Assembly (NCBI GenBank): GCA_035561515.1
Contig: DATMXP010000052.1
Coordinates: 62,001 to 126,000, forward strand
Direction of reading: 5' to 3'
Source: Terriglobales bacterium
GTDB lineage: Bacteria > Acidobacteriota > Terriglobia > Terriglobales > Acidobacteriaceae
DNA: 64,000 nt
Part shown: positions 34,783 to 42,080 of the stretch, piece by piece
Numbering within the stretch: the stretch's first letter is position 1
Layout of the letters: every line of letters begins with the position of its first letter
Program-made: the position numbers and the translations under genes
Notes under the pieces: generated by a model
The model's database searches: none
What the model was told of the DNA's origin: nothing
The model's input: only the letters and a program-made list of their open reading frames with translations

Positions 34783-35316
34783 TTAGGTGGTGCGGACGGG
34801 ACGCGTGACCATGTCGCGCATCTGCGTCAGCAGGCTCGACCACTGCATGCCGTTCAGCTTGGCGATGTACGGCACCATCTCGGCGATGAACTCGTCGGCC
34901 ATCAACTCACGGATTTCCCGCTCACGCGAGCATGCTCCGCTCAACAGTTCGGGCACCGTGACTTCCAGCGCTGTCGCCAGCCTTTCCAGTGAAGACAGCG
35001 TTGGTGTAGCCTTTTCGTTCTCAATCTTGGAGACGTATGTGCGAGGTACGCGCATACGAAGTGCGAGCTGACGTTGGCTCAATCCGGAGCGTTGGCGCAA
35101 CGCACGAATTGACATCGCAACCTGCAGGTGTCCGCCGCGATGTTCGTTGGCGACAGGCTGCGGCGCAACTACTGGCGTCGGCTCTGGCTCAGGTTCTTCA
35201 TCCAAAGGGGTGTGGCATTTGCGGCAAGTACCGCTCATGGTGCGAAATTGCACCAGCAAACACCGATCACATCTCACCACTTCCCGGGAATCAACGGGTG
35301 CGAGAGTCGTGGCCAT
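34783..35316 (-). CDS. XRE-family regulator with N-terminal zinc ribbon
   Basis: About 177 residues from ATG 35316; a GTG at 35346 would add ten. An N-terminal CDRC/CRKC zinc ribbon (residues about 15-35) is joined by an acidic Pro/Glu linker to a standard XRE helix-turn-helix (IRALRQRSGLSQRQLALRMR and TYVSKIENEKATPTLSSLER). A helical C-terminal part of about 60 residues (REIRELMADEFIAEMVPYIA) could be the dimerisation or ligand part. It is not next to an obvious toxin, so it looks like a free-standing regulator. Target genes unknown. Confidence 0.75.
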   Translation of the reverse strand: MATTLAPVDSREVVRCDRCLLVQFRTMSGTCRKCHTPLDEEPEPEPTPVVAPQPVANEHRGGHLQVAMSIRALRQRSGLSQRQLALRMRVPRTYVSKIENEKATPTLSSLERLATALEVTVPELLSGACSREREIRELMADEFIAEMVPYIAKLNGMQWSSLLTQMRDMVTRPVRTT

Positions 35317-35497
35317 GCAGGTTGTGGAAGATGCCAGAGCGGGCACCTACTACTGGGCAAATAAATTGTCCCAATGTCTGAGCAATTTGCGGCATCGGCA
35401 GGTATAGTGTCAAGCAAAATATCGGTGAAAACGTCAAAATGTCATTACGAAACCGGAAGATACCGGAAGTTATCCAGCGAAAGTTCGGAGAAAACCA

Positions 35498-36079
35498 GTG
35501 ATCAATCGTGAATCTGCGTGGAGTTTACTAACTGAATACACCCCCTCGGAAAGTCTCCGAAAACATGCTAGGGCGGTCGAGGCTTGCATGCGGGCTTACG
35601 CCCGGAAGTATGGCGAAGACGAAGAGAAGTGGGGACTCACCGGATTGCTGCACGACTTTGATTACGAGCGCTGGCCTTCGGCGGAAGACCATCCGTTTCG
35701 GGGCCATGAGATCCTCACGCAGCTTGGCTATCCTGAAGACATTCGGCGCGCCATCCTCAGCCACGCCGACTATTCCGGGGTGTCGCGCGATTCCTTGATG
35801 GAAAAAACTCTCTACGCCTGCGACGAACTTGCCGGACTGATTACGGCCGCAGCGCTGGTGAAGCCGAACAAATCCATCGCCGAAGTCGATGCACCCTCTG
35901 TCCGGCGCAAGATGAAAGACAAGGCCTTCGCGCGCAGCGTCAACCGCCAGGACATCATCAATGGTGCTGCCGATCTCGGTGTGGACCTGAACGAACACAT
36001 CACGTTCTGCATCGAGGCCATGAAGGGAATCGCCACGGATTTAGGGTTGGCAGGAGCTCAGGCCGGTTCGGCTTCGTGA
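35498..36079 (+). CDS. HD-domain (HDIG-type) hydrolase
   Basis: 193 residues from GTG 35498, with GGAG eight bases upstream. The HD motif is in LTGLLHDFDYERWPSAEDHP, preceded by a histidine helix (ESLRKHARAVEACMRAYA) and followed by FRGHEILTQLGY and AILSHADY, the metal-binding pattern of HD hydrolases acting on phosphoesters or nucleotides. A KPNKSIAEVDAPSVRRKMKD segment is also conserved in this family. Substrate unknown. The methyltransferase-like gene starts 61 bases downstream on the same strand. Confidence 0.82.
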   Translation: MINRESAWSLLTEYTPSESLRKHARAVEACMRAYARKYGEDEEKWGLTGLLHDFDYERWPSAEDHPFRGHEILTQLGYPEDIRRAILSHADYSGVSRDSLMEKTLYACDELAGLITAAALVKPNKSIAEVDAPSVRRKMKDKAFARSVNRQDIINGAADLGVDLNEHITFCIEAMKGIATDLGLAGAQAGSAS

Positions 36080-36140
36080 CCGAGGTGGCGAGTACCTGCG
36101 TGGTATTCTCGTGAGGTCATTTCCCTGAGAGTGTCGCTTC

Positions 36141-36941
36141 GTGAGCCTGTTTTCATCATTGAATCGCCTGCGTGGCCGCAAACTGTTCGACGAACGAGTC
36201 GAGCACATCGAGCAGGTTGTTCAGTTGCCGCCATTTACTCCGGAGATTGCTGCCGCGGTTCAGTTGATTGCCACGCGGATCACGGTAAAGGCCGATGAGG
36301 AATCGCGCCTGCTGGCGCAGAAGGAAGCGAATGCGGCTTCGCTGAAGGAGTACGAGGCCCTCGCCCCGGTATTCGCGAAAAAGAAAAAGCCGCGTAAGGT
36401 GCTCGAAATCGGGCCCGGCTTTGGGCGTTCCGTTATTTATTTCGGCAAGAAAGGTGTGTGGGACGACACCGCCGAAATTCATCTTTACGACACGAACGGT
36501 ACTCAGACCAAGTACAAGCAGAAGTTCTATGACACGCCACCGAAGTGGCCGGACGTCTCTTCGTTCTGTGGGCACTTGCCGCTGCTAAAACAGGTGCTGG
36601 AGTACAACGGCATCCACAACTTCCACGTCCACGATGCCGCCACGATGCCGCTGACGCAGCTTCCCGGCCCGTACGATTTCATCTATGGCTTCTACAGCGT
36701 GGGCTTCCATTGGTCGCTGGACTTCTATCTGGACGAGATCGATCCGCTGCTTCACGAGCGCGGACTGCTCGTCTGCACGCTGAACAAGCACTTCCGACCC
36801 TTCTCAAGGCTGGCGAACTATTCCACCCGCGTGGTCGAATGCCCGGAGATCAAGAAGAACGCGTCACCCTTGCGCTTGCTGCTACTCAGCAAGCGCGACT
36901 TACCCGATGTTGGCCTTCCAGTGGCGAAGGTCTACCGCTGA
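36141..36941 (+). CDS. SAM-dependent methyltransferase-like protein
   Basis: 266 residues from GTG 36141. A Rossmann-type nucleotide motif VLEIGPGFGRSVIYFGKK is followed by AEIHLYDTNG (acidic end of strand 2), FHVHDAATMP and PYDFIYGFYSVGFHW, then a strand-5 region PLLHERGLLVCTLNKHF. The pattern fits a class I methyltransferase of the kind found with sugar- or nucleoside-modification genes. The first 90 residues are helical and charged. The substrate is not recognisable. The stop codon abuts the stop of hutH with no intervening base. Confidence 0.7.
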   Translation: MSLFSSLNRLRGRKLFDERVEHIEQVVQLPPFTPEIAAAVQLIATRITVKADEESRLLAQKEANAASLKEYEALAPVFAKKKKPRKVLEIGPGFGRSVIYFGKKGVWDDTAEIHLYDTNGTQTKYKQKFYDTPPKWPDVSSFCGHLPLLKQVLEYNGIHNFHVHDAATMPLTQLPGPYDFIYGFYSVGFHWSLDFYLDEIDPLLHERGLLVCTLNKHFRPFSRLANYSTRVVECPEIKKNASPLRLLLLSKRDLPDVGLPVAKVYR

Positions 36942-38528
36942 TTACTTCAGCGACTCGGCCACTCTTCCGCTGGCGATCACGTCTGCAACCTTCGCAATAT
37001 CGCCCGACAGAATGCGGTCATGCTTGACCATCGGCGATACTGACCGGATCGCCTCATACGCTGCCTGCCCGCGCTTGCTTGGCTTCAGCGGAAGCAGGAA
37101 GTCAATGGCCTGGGCGGCAGCCATGGCCTCGATCGCTACTACGTAGCGGGTGTTCTCGATGACCTTCTTCAGCTTCACCGCAGCCGCCATGCCCATGGAT
37201 ACGTAGTCTTCCTTATTGCCACTCGTCGTGATCGAATCCACCGATGATGGATGCGCCAACACCTTGTTCTCGCTTGCCAGGGCTGCGGCCGTGACCTGGA
37301 TCATCATGAATCCGGAATTCAGGCCGGCCTCTCCGGCCAAAAACGGCGGAAGACCTTCATTCAAACTCGGGTTCACGAGCCTCTCGACTCGCCGCTCGCT
37401 GATTCCGGCCAGAGCGCTCAACGCAATCGCCAGGAAATCCAGCGCAAAGGCGATCGGTTCGCCGTGAAAGTTTCCACCTGAGATTACGTCACCCGTGATC
37501 GACTGGTCTTTCGCTCCAACTTGCTTGGGAGCAGGGAAAACCAGCGGGTTATCGACGGCGGAGTTCATCTCAATTTCAAAGGTACGACGGCAGTGAGCGA
37601 GCGTATCGCGGACTGCTCCATGAACCTGTGGGATGCAGCGCAGCGAGTAGGCATCCTGCACACGCTTGCAGTCCGGACCACGATGCGACTCACGAATAGC
37701 GCTGCCTTCGAGCAGCTTACGGATGTTCGCGGCAGTGTGAATTTGTCCAGCATGAGGACGCGCGCGGTGGATCCGCTCGTCCATGGCGACATCGGTGCCA
37801 CGCAGTGCATCGAGCGTGAGCGCGGCGATTACGTCGGCGGAATTTACCATCGTCTCGGTCGCCAGCAGCGCGAGGCAGCCGACCGCCAGCATCGCCTGTG
37901 TGCCGTTGATGAGCGAGATAGCCTCTTTTGCTTCCAGCACCAGTGCCTTAATGCCTGCATGCTTCAGTGCCGTGGCGGCGGTTACGCGACGCGCCGGTGG
38001 ATCACCCGCGCGCCGTGGTTTCTTGCCGCTGGAATGCCACGCCTCACCTTCTCCGATCAGGACCAAAGCCAAATGAGACAGGGGAGCCAGGTCACCGCTC
38101 GCTCCAACCGACCCTTGCGCCGGTATCACCGGATGCACGCCGCGGTTCAGCATCTCGCAGAGTGTGTCGATAACAATCGGCCGCACGCCGCTGTTGCCCT
38201 TCGCCAGCGAGTTCGCGCGAAGAAGAATCATGGCGCGAGTTTCGGCTTCGCTCAGCGGTTCGCCAACGCCCACGGCATGCGAGCGCAGCAGGTTCACCTG
38301 CAATTCGCGGCTCTGCTCGGGAGAGATGCGAACATCGCTCAGCTTGCCTACCCCGGTGGTAATCGCGTAGGCCACCTTGTTGGTGGCGAGAATGTCATCC
38401 ACCACCGCGCGGGCGCGTTCCACGGCGATGCGTGCATCAGGTGCCAACAGCACCGGACGCTTCTGATAAACAACTTCTTTAAGATCTTCGAGGGTGAGGT
38501 CGTTACCGGTAAGATGAAGTGCTTTCAT
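36942..38528 (-). CDS. hutH: Histidine ammonia-lyase
   Basis: 528 residues. Deaminates histidine to urocanate. The MIO cofactor triad ASG is in GSVGASGDLAPLSHLALVLI, and LRSHAVGVGEPLSEAETRA carries the His typical of histidine rather than tyrosine or phenylalanine lyases. Further motifs are LINGTQAML, QDAYSLRCIPQVHG and FHGEPIAFALD. The rest of the hut pathway is not in the window. A 13-residue insert (near KKPRRAGDPPARR) makes it slightly longer than usual. Confidence 0.9.
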   Translation of the reverse strand: MKALHLTGNDLTLEDLKEVVYQKRPVLLAPDARIAVERARAVVDDILATNKVAYAITTGVGKLSDVRISPEQSRELQVNLLRSHAVGVGEPLSEAETRAMILLRANSLAKGNSGVRPIVIDTLCEMLNRGVHPVIPAQGSVGASGDLAPLSHLALVLIGEGEAWHSSGKKPRRAGDPPARRVTAATALKHAGIKALVLEAKEAISLINGTQAMLAVGCLALLATETMVNSADVIAALTLDALRGTDVAMDERIHRARPHAGQIHTAANIRKLLEGSAIRESHRGPDCKRVQDAYSLRCIPQVHGAVRDTLAHCRRTFEIEMNSAVDNPLVFPAPKQVGAKDQSITGDVISGGNFHGEPIAFALDFLAIALSALAGISERRVERLVNPSLNEGLPPFLAGEAGLNSGFMMIQVTAAALASENKVLAHPSSVDSITTSGNKEDYVSMGMAAAVKLKKVIENTRYVVAIEAMAAAQAIDFLLPLKPSKRGQAAYEAIRSVSPMVKHDRILSGDIAKVADVIASGRVAESLK

Positions 38529-38591
38529 AAGAAGCCGCCAATCTGGGGAAAATAACTGGCTAGTCTACCAGTTCGGCTTCTCAGAACTCGA

Positions 38592-39023
38592 TTACAGGCT
38601 CGCCACCACCGCCGCGCGGAACGGCACAAGGTACTTCTCCGGCAAGTTTTTTCGCTGAAGGTCGTCGCCGACAACGATATGCGTCGTCTCGCCTTCCGCG
38701 AGCACCGAACCGTCAGAGGCGCGCACCACCTCGTACCCGAAGTGCAGCATCCAGCTGCGGACGTTTTTCAAGTGCGTGCGAATAATCAGCTCGTCGTCGT
38801 AGAGCGCCGGCGCTTTGTAACGGACCTTCAGGTCCACGACTGCAATATGGCAGTGGTCTTCGGCTTCCATTTCCTTGTAGGTGAAGCCAATTTGCCGCAG
38901 TAGCTCAACTCGACCCACCTCAAACCAGATCACGTAATTCGAGTGATACACCACGCGCATCTGGTCGGTCTCGGCATACCGTACGCGTATCCGCGCTTCG
39001 CCAACGTAAGGAGTCTTCGTCAT
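38592..39023 (-). CDS. YbgC/4-hydroxybenzoyl-CoA-type thioesterase
   Basis: 143 residues from ATG 39023, which overlaps the upstream stop as ATGA (translational coupling); the frame opens four codons earlier. Hot-dog fold acyl-CoA thioesterase motifs: RVRYAETDQMRVVYHSNYVI (catalytic Asp), WFEVGRVELLRQIGF, DLKVRYKAPALYDDELIIRT, and HFGYEVVRASDGSVLAEGET. Follows enoyl-CoA hydratase and belongs to the same acyl-CoA-handling group. The acyl chain preference cannot be read. Confidence 0.9.
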   Translation of the reverse strand: MTKTPYVGEARIRVRYAETDQMRVVYHSNYVIWFEVGRVELLRQIGFTYKEMEAEDHCHIAVVDLKVRYKAPALYDDELIIRTHLKNVRSWMLHFGYEVVRASDGSVLAEGETTHIVVGDDLQRKNLPEKYLVPFRAAVVASL

Positions 39024-39802
39024 TGACCCGACCACCGTGGCTTACGTTTTTCGAGGAACGACGAGATTCCTTCCCGGAAGTCGCCGGTTGTGCGGCTGCG
39101 TGCATTTTCGTCGATGGCTGCGGATATCTGCCGATTGAGCTCTTCGAATCCGAATCCGGAAATCAGACGCTTGGTCGCGACCAGCGAAAGCGGACTGTTC
39201 TCCAGCAATGTCGCGGCGACTTCCTGCACGCGAGGCATCAGCCGTTCCGGCTCGACGACTTCGTTCACCAGCCCAAAACGATACGCTTCGTGCGCGTCGA
39301 AGATGCGCCCGGTAAGCAGCAGATCGCGTGCGTGCTTCTCGCCGACTTGCCGCACGAGGAAGCTTGAGACGATCGCCGGCACGAACCCGATGCGCACTTC
39401 CGTGTAGCCGAACTTCGCTTCCGTCGAAGCAATCGTGATATCGCACATCGTCGCCAGCCCAGTCCCACCGGCGATGGCAGCCCCATTGACCGCAGCTATG
39501 GTCGGCCTGGGGAACTCGTATACCGACCGGAACAGTCGCGCCATCGTTTGCGTGTCGCGCACGTTCTCTTCGTGCGTCCGCCCGAGCAGCGCCTTCAGGT
39601 TCTCGAGATCAATTCCGCCGGAAAACGCTTTGCCGGCACCGGTGATGATGAGCACCAGCGCTTCAGAGCTCTCTACCTCGTCCAGCGCATTCAGGACTTC
39701 CTCCACCAGCTCGAAGCTGATGGCATTGCGCTTCTCCGGACGATTTAGCGTGATTGTGGCAACGCGATTGTCGTAAGTGAGTGTGATGGTGTTGTACGGC
39801 AT
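39020..39802 (-). CDS. Enoyl-CoA hydratase/isomerase
   Basis: 260 residues, crotonase fold. Conserved pieces: TLNRPEKRNAISFELVEEV, LIITGAGKAFSGGIDLENL (oxyanion hole), AAVNGAAIAGGTGLATMCDI and EVRIGFVPAIVSSFLV. The second catalytic Glu found in hydratases (as in GIVPG-type blocks) is not clearly at its usual place, so a methylglutaconyl-CoA hydratase or another crotonase reaction is possible. It would fit leucine degradation with the HMG-CoA lyase and carboxylase upstream, but the toxin-antitoxin pair and a repeat separate them. Confidence 0.85.
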   Translation of the reverse strand: MPYNTITLTYDNRVATITLNRPEKRNAISFELVEEVLNALDEVESSEALVLIITGAGKAFSGGIDLENLKALLGRTHEENVRDTQTMARLFRSVYEFPRPTIAAVNGAAIAGGTGLATMCDITIASTEAKFGYTEVRIGFVPAIVSSFLVRQVGEKHARDLLLTGRIFDAHEAYRFGLVNEVVEPERLMPRVQEVAATLLENSPLSLVATKRLISGFGFEELNRQISAAIDENARSRTTGDFREGISSFLEKRKPRWSGQ

Positions 39803-39827
39803 GTGAACGAGAAATTATAGACGTTTG

Positions 39828-39907
39828 ACCCACGGAGACACAGAGGCAGAGAGATTTAAGCTTTGAGAAACTGAACCTCCGGAACTCTGTGCCTCTGTGG
39901 TGAAAAC
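39828..39907. repeat. Intergenic dyad repeat element
   Basis: Left arm 39828-39853 (CACGGAGACACAGAGGCAGAG core) and right arm 39885-39907 (CTCTGTGCCTCTGTGG core) are near-perfect inverted copies around a 31-base centre. It fills the gap between the enoyl-CoA hydratase and RES genes. A related sequence occurs in the ligase gene at 58181. CACAGAG-type dyads of this kind are common intergenic repeats in many environmental bacteria. Confidence 0.7.
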
Positions 39908-39910
39908 GAT

Positions 39911-40369
39911 TTACCGGAACATCCGCAGGTCAAACTCGAAAGGTTCAGGCTTCTCGAATTTCACGCGCGCAAACTCCCGATGAGCGGGATTCAGCAGCAG
40001 GTTCCATTCTCCACGAATTGCGGCCGAAGGAACGAGTAGCGCGACGGTCAGGCCTTCGCGCACCCAGGCGTCGCCAATCTTTCGCAGCGATTCCTCTCGT
40101 GATCGCCTCCAGTTTGCGGGCAAGCTTTCCAGCGCCACCTTCAAGACCTCGAGGCTATCGGGAATTTCGCCGGCAACGGACACCAGGTCCTTCGGACGCA
40201 GGTTCGGCTCAAGGTTTACGAACGTCTCAATCGCGGCGAGGGCAAGGGAAGTGGAGGCATAAACAACCGATACGCCGCGGCTGTTCCATCGGCCTCCGAA
40301 CAGACGGGCGCCTTCCCCGGTCGCCGCGTCTGCGGCAAACCGCTGACGACAAATCCGCCAGAAGCGCAT
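39911..40369 (-). CDS. RES-domain toxin
   Basis: 152 residues. RES-family proteins degrade or ADP-ribosylate using NAD+. The family's Arg, Glu and Ser positions appear as WRICRQRFA (Arg), VVYASTSLALAAIETFV (Ser region and Glu) and a C-terminal NPAHREFARVKFEKPEPFEFD. ARLFGGRWNSRGV is the conserved second Arg block. Paired with the Xre antitoxin, overlapping by one base (TGATG). Such Xre-RES modules are type II toxin-antitoxin systems; activity is inferred from family. Confidence 0.9.
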   Translation of the reverse strand: MRFWRICRQRFAADAATGEGARLFGGRWNSRGVSVVYASTSLALAAIETFVNLEPNLRPKDLVSVAGEIPDSLEVLKVALESLPANWRRSREESLRKIGDAWVREGLTVALLVPSAAIRGEWNLLLNPAHREFARVKFEKPEPFEFDLRMFR

Positions 40370-40803
40370 CAGCTATATACGCCGTAAGCGATACGGCCCA
40401 GGACGTCTTCCACTTCGCGGGCGCCAAGGTCTGTGTCCAGTTGGTCAAACGGCTTCTCGCCACCAAGCGCACGGTTCGGCGTGCGAAGCCACTCGGAAGC
40501 CTTCTCCTCGTCGCCGATCTTCTCCACGGCACTTGCGTAGACGCGGGCAAAACGCACGGTACGGTCGGACTCGGCTGCCGTAAGACGTGAATGGTGACTC
40601 AGGCGGCGCGTTAGCGTCCTTTGCGGAATGCCAAGCTTGCGCGACAGCACGCTCTGTCCAACGTTCATACGCTCAGCAAGCGCGCTGATCGAGTGAGCCG
40701 GCAGTCCTTCTCGAACGAGGTCCGCGAGATCGTTCGACTTCTTAACCGTCTTCCCGAGTACCTTGCGGCCTCCGAGTACGTCGGCAATGGCTTGGGTTTC
40801 CAT
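40369..40803 (-). CDS. Xre/MbcA/ParS-family antitoxin
   Basis: 144 residues. The N-terminal half has a helix-turn-helix (AERMNVGQSVLSRKLGIPQR), the C-terminal part is the MbcA/ParS toxin-binding domain (FARVYASAVEKIGDEEKASEWL, then LGGEKPFDQLDTDLGAREVE), the usual layout for the RES partner. It starts at ATG 40803 with AAGAGG four bases upstream and a palindromic operator overlapping the -10 region. It neutralises the RES toxin by inserting its C-terminus into the NAD site in characterised pairs. Confidence 0.9.
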   Translation of the reverse strand: METQAIADVLGGRKVLGKTVKKSNDLADLVREGLPAHSISALAERMNVGQSVLSRKLGIPQRTLTRRLSHHSRLTAAESDRTVRFARVYASAVEKIGDEEKASEWLRTPNRALGGEKPFDQLDTDLGAREVEDVLGRIAYGVYS

Positions 40804-40807
40804 GTGG

Positions 40808-40850
40808 CCTCTTGGCTATATAGATTAGGCCAAGTGGCTTGAAGTTGCAA
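40808..40850 (-). promoter_or_regulatory. Promoter and operator of the Xre-RES operon
   Basis: Minus-strand -35 TTGCAA (40850-40845) and -10 TAATCT (40827-40822) with a 17-base spacer. An inverted repeat CTTGGC-N12-GCCAAG (40811-40834) covers the -10 region and start site, which fits autorepression by the antitoxin. The ribosome site AAGAGG is at 40813-40808. Confidence 0.6.
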
Positions 40851-40853
40851 AGC

Positions 40854-41729
40854 CTATTTCGCGAACTTCGACGAGATGTCGGAAGTCATCGCTAGCACGC
40901 TCTCCAGCGGCTTCCGGATCGGCACCTGAATGCCGCGCTCGTTGAACGCTGCAAGCATGCGTTCCGTCGGGATATTTCCGACCAGCGTGTCCTGCGCGAA
41001 GGGGCATCCGCCCAACCCGCCAATGGCCGAGTCGAACCGGCGGCATCCGGCGTCATAGGCGGCGAGCACCTTGGCCGCGGCTTCGTCGGGACGGCTGTGC
41101 AGGTGGCACCCGATCTCGAGGTAGTCAAAGCGGGCGTTCACGGCGGCAAAGACGTCGGCGATCTGCTGCGGCGATGCAACACCAACGGTATCCGCCAGCG
41201 AGATCTGGTGGATGTCCATCGACTCGAGCAGTTCCACGGCGTTCACCACCTCGTCCACATTCCACAAATCGCCATACGGGTTGCCGAATGCCATCGAGAT
41301 GTAAACGACGACGTCGAGTCCAGCCTCGTCCGCCTTCTTCTCGATTTTCTCCAGCTCTTCGACCGCGTCTTCCAGCGATTGCTTCTGATTATTGTCAAGA
41401 AACGTCGGCGAAATCGAGTAAGGGAAGCCAACGGTCTTCACCGCTTCGGTCGCAATCGCTCTCTCCACGCCTTTCTCGTTGACGACAATGCCGATGATCT
41501 CGACATCATCGGGCGGATCGAGTTGCTTCAGCACCTCTTCCGAGTCCGACATCTGTGGCACGGCCTTCGGAGAAACGAACGACACGGCGTCAATGTGCTT
41601 GAACCCGGTGCCAATGAGAGCGCGCAGGTACTGGACTTTGACGTCAGTGGGAATTTGGCCCTTGAGGCCCTGCCAGGCATCGCGAGGACATTCAACCAGT
41701 TTGATCGGGTCATTTGACGATCGGGTCAT
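40854..41729 (-). CDS. Hydroxymethylglutaryl-CoA lyase
   Basis: 291 residues. Cleaves HMG-CoA to acetyl-CoA and acetoacetate, the last step of leucine degradation. Visible: SFVSPKAVPQMSDSEEVLKQ, MAFGNPYGDLW, the metal HxH in GCHLHSRPDEAAAKVLAA, and the signature GGLGGCPFAQDTLVGNIPTE with the active-site Cys. The N-terminal catalytic motif reads VECPRDAWQG instead of the usual VGPRDGLQ; the Arg, Asp and Gln are kept. ATG 41729 overlaps the upstream stop (ATGA). It lies in the carboxylase operon. Confidence 0.9.
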   Translation of the reverse strand: MTRSSNDPIKLVECPRDAWQGLKGQIPTDVKVQYLRALIGTGFKHIDAVSFVSPKAVPQMSDSEEVLKQLDPPDDVEIIGIVVNEKGVERAIATEAVKTVGFPYSISPTFLDNNQKQSLEDAVEELEKIEKKADEAGLDVVVYISMAFGNPYGDLWNVDEVVNAVELLESMDIHQISLADTVGVASPQQIADVFAAVNARFDYLEIGCHLHSRPDEAAAKVLAAYDAGCRRFDSAIGGLGGCPFAQDTLVGNIPTERMLAAFNERGIQVPIRKPLESVLAMTSDISSKFAK

Positions 41730-42079
41730 CGGGCCATTTCTCTCCTCCGGTGAATCGCACGCTTATCAACCGGCAAAAGATTCGATGCTGCAAACAGCAC
41801 CACGAACCATACCGCAACCCAGAACAACAGGCTCACTCCGATGTTGCCGTCCGAAATCGCAGCCCCACCCACCGGCCAACTGTAGAAACGCGACAGGCCG
41901 TGCACTCGCGCCAGTCTGATTCCGAGAAACATGTATGTTAGCGAAGCTGCGGGGAGCGCCAGTAGCAATGATCCTATTGCCCGCCATAATCGCACTCGCT
42001 TGTACTGACCAGAGGCGAAGAGCAGTATGAAACCCACTGTGACGCAAGCGCCTATGAGAATGGGAAGTAGCGCCGTCAT
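41726..42079 (-). CDS. Hypothetical membrane protein in the carboxylase-lyase operon
   Basis: 117 residues with three membrane helices: ILIGACVTVGFILLFASG, a second near LLLALPAASLTYMFLGI, and VSLLFWVAVWFVVLFAASNL, ending in a basic tail (DKRAIHRRREMAR). No family recognised. It starts one base after the carboxylase stop and overlaps the lyase start by four bases, so it is co-translated with both. That tight placement suggests a link to the pathway, but nothing in the sequence gives a role. Confidence 0.75.
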   Translation of the reverse strand: MTALLPILIGACVTVGFILLFASGQYKRVRLWRAIGSLLLALPAASLTYMFLGIRLARVHGLSRFYSWPVGGAAISDGNIGVSLLFWVAVWFVVLFAASNLLPVDKRAIHRRREMAR

Positions 42080-42080
42080 C

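Noticed and set aside
37521-38555. A 344-codon plus-strand frame opposite hutH
   Set aside because: Antisense of a full-length histidine ammonia-lyase, with no protein-like pattern.
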